Assembly (NCBI GenBank): GCA_038043185.1
Contig: JBBTCO010000052.1
Coordinates: 1 to 23,010, forward strand
Origin: UBA5009 sp038043185
GTDB lineage: Bacteria; Bdellovibrionota; Bdellovibrionia; Bdellovibrionales; Bdellovibrionaceae
Direction: 5' to 3'
Length of the DNA: 23,010 nt
Shown here: in pieces, positions 22,334 to 23,010 of the stretch
How the letters are laid out: the number at the start of each line of letters is the position of its first letter
Numbering within the stretch: the first letter of the stretch is position 1
Program-made: the position numbers and the translations under genes
The notes under the pieces: generated by a model
The model's database searches: none
Told to the model about the DNA's origin: nothing
What the model saw: the letters and a program-made list of their open reading frames with translations, nothing else

Positions 22334-22404
22334 CAGGAGACGATTATAGAGATCGCGGCCTTTATGTGAATGATGAAGGCGCTTCAAAAAGATTGCGAAA
22401 GTGA
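22192..22404 (+). pseudogene. Coding-like frame without a start, overlapping the short ORF
   Basis: An open stretch of about 70 codons in the frame one base off the short ORF, ending TGA at 22402-22404. Its last 48 codons (from 22258) look protein-like: hydrophilic and balanced, with TAATYKNGPISASTFTRML and a basic end GASKRLRK. No ATG or good ribosome site opens it. It may be the displaced 3' part of a gene whose 5' part is the short ORF, or a fragment of a lost gene. No family recognised. Confidence 0.3.
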
Positions 22405-22429
22405 TTTTGTCTTTTGAGTTACCTGAAAA

Positions 22430-22464
22430 ATCAAAAGGCCCGAATCGCCTTCGAGCCTTTTGAT
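22430..22464. terminator. Strong bidirectional intrinsic terminator
   Basis: ATCAAAAGGC pairs perfectly with GCCTTTTGAT (10 pairs), and after one mismatch CGAA pairs with TTCG around a 5-base loop. On the plus strand GGTTGTTTTG follows; on the minus strand TTTTTC follows at once. It can end transcripts from the small ORF region and from the minus-strand exported-protein gene that stops at 22530. Confidence 0.75.
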
Positions 22465-22529
22465 GGTTGTTTTGTTTCTAGGAAACTAGTGATTGGCGGT
22501 TGAACTCAGCTTCCTTCGAGGAGTTTTGA

Positions 22530-22775
22530 TTACTTTTGTCGGTTTGCCTGAATTGCACCGTCACGGCAAGTGGGCAAATCATCAAATCTAGCTACCAATG
22601 AGCGAGTGATTGTAACCCCATCAGAAATCCGAATTAACTTAGCGACGATGACATAAGGCTGGTCGTGCTTAAGGCCTGATCCACATTCAAAAACCTTTAC
22701 GGTGGCATTAGAACACTCGTTGTTTGCAAACCCTGTCGAAGAAATTAGCAACATTGCAATTAATATAGACTTCAT
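22530..22775 (-). CDS. Small exported protein of unknown function
   Basis: From ATG 22775 it is 81 residues: a signal peptide MKSILIAMLLISSTGFA, then a 64-residue mature part starting NNECSNA, with three cysteines and a beta-rich middle (YVIVAKLIRISDGVTIT). I do not recognise a family. GAGAGGA lies about ten bases before the ATG. The frame stays open to 22829, but the extension lacks signal-peptide character and covers the candidate promoter, so I reject it. A sigma-54-like promoter (22824-22839) lies upstream, and the strong hairpin at 22430-22464 lies downstream, making a neat single-gene unit. Confidence 0.65.
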   Translation of the reverse strand: MKSILIAMLLISSTGFANNECSNATVKVFECGSGLKHDQPYVIVAKLIRISDGVTITRSLVARFDDLPTCRDGAIQANRQK

Positions 22776-22823
22776 GGATTTAGTTCCTCTCAATTTAGTT
22801 ATTAAGCTGTCGCTCGATAAGCG

Positions 22824-22840
22824 TGCCATTTATGTGCCAA
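22824..22840 (-). promoter_or_regulatory. Candidate sigma-54 (-24/-12) promoter
   Basis: The minus strand reads TTGGCAC, five bases, then TGGCA. The -24 box is perfect, the spacing is right, and the -12 box has one change (TGGCA for TTGCA) that keeps the GC. The predicted start near 22813 leaves a leader of about 38 bases with a ribosome site before ATG 22775. Confidence 0.45.
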
Positions 22841-22974
22841 AACCTAATGAATAAATGATGCTTGTTGATCATGAATGCTAAGAAATCCAGAACACATAGA
22901 AAAGAAAGTTCCTATATTATTTAGTCTAACAAGATGTTCGAAAAGTATAACTATTAAAGAAGATATGGATGACC

Positions 22975-23003
22975 GGCCCCTCGCATATTGCCCGAGGACT
23001 GGG
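22975..23003 (+). repeat. Imperfect repeat, copy 2 (window edge)
   Basis: GGCCCC, CATATTG, CGAG and GGG occur in the same order and spacing as at 22050-22080. Here CCTCG can pair with CGAGG around the CATATTG core, and GGTACC follows (23002-23007). The stretch 22840-22974 before it holds no gene that I can see. Confidence 0.35.
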
Positions 23004-23010
23004 TACCTCA

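Noticed and set aside
1..23010. CRISPR array, rRNA or prophage module
   Set aside because: No regularly spaced identical repeats, no rRNA-like stretch and no phage structural genes were seen.

Overview
The window reads as chromosomal DNA of a Gram-negative, AT-rich bacterium. Gene content fits a Bdellovibrio-like lineage: topoisomerase VI subunits in a bacterial context, LemA plus M48 peptidase, a sigma-54 response regulator, many small exported proteins and an LTA-synthase-like sulfatase-fold membrane protein. The lineage is inferred from gene content only; there is no rRNA here to test it.

Layout. (1) 1-713: the 3' remnant of an ISL3-family transposase with a likely IS end, lying just downstream of an intact tRNA-Arg(TCT) with encoded CCA (minus strand). 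(2) 745-5510, minus: a tightly packed five-gene operon read from 5510 downward: sigma-54-type response regulator, CdsA-like cytidylyltransferase, PlsC-like acyltransferase, YtnP-type metallo-beta-lactamase-fold hydrolase, YihY/BrkB membrane protein. Overlaps and gaps of a few bases suggest translational coupling, and the theme is membrane lipid and envelope. (3) 5613-6830, plus: serA. (4) 6841-7209, minus: small exported protein. (5) 7326-9476, minus: operon BolA/IbaG-like, CGFS glutaredoxin, DUF2892 membrane protein, GlcD/D2HGDH-type FAD oxidase. (6) 9508-12067: LTA-synthase-family protein (plus) converging on a lipoprotein tyrosine phosphatase (minus). (7) 12180-13325, minus: cyclic-nucleotide-binding-domain protein ending in a zinc ribbon, divergent from a small HNH nuclease.

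(8) 13841-20737, plus: a five-gene operon top6B-top6A-lemA-M48 peptidase-nnr. Two of its junctions are ATGA start/stop overlaps. It joins a type IIB topoisomerase to a LemA/M48 membrane-proteolysis pair and to NAD(P)HX repair. This is the most unusual block of the window. The M48 protein carries about 330 C-terminal residues that I do not recognise.

(9) 20738-23010: gene-sparse region with two small exported proteins, each preceded by a candidate sigma-54 (-24/-12) promoter, an orphan HigA2-like HTH protein, a short membrane ORF overlapping a second coding-like frame, a strong bidirectional terminator, and a pair of imperfect direct repeats about 0.9 kb apart. It looks like accessory, partly decayed DNA.
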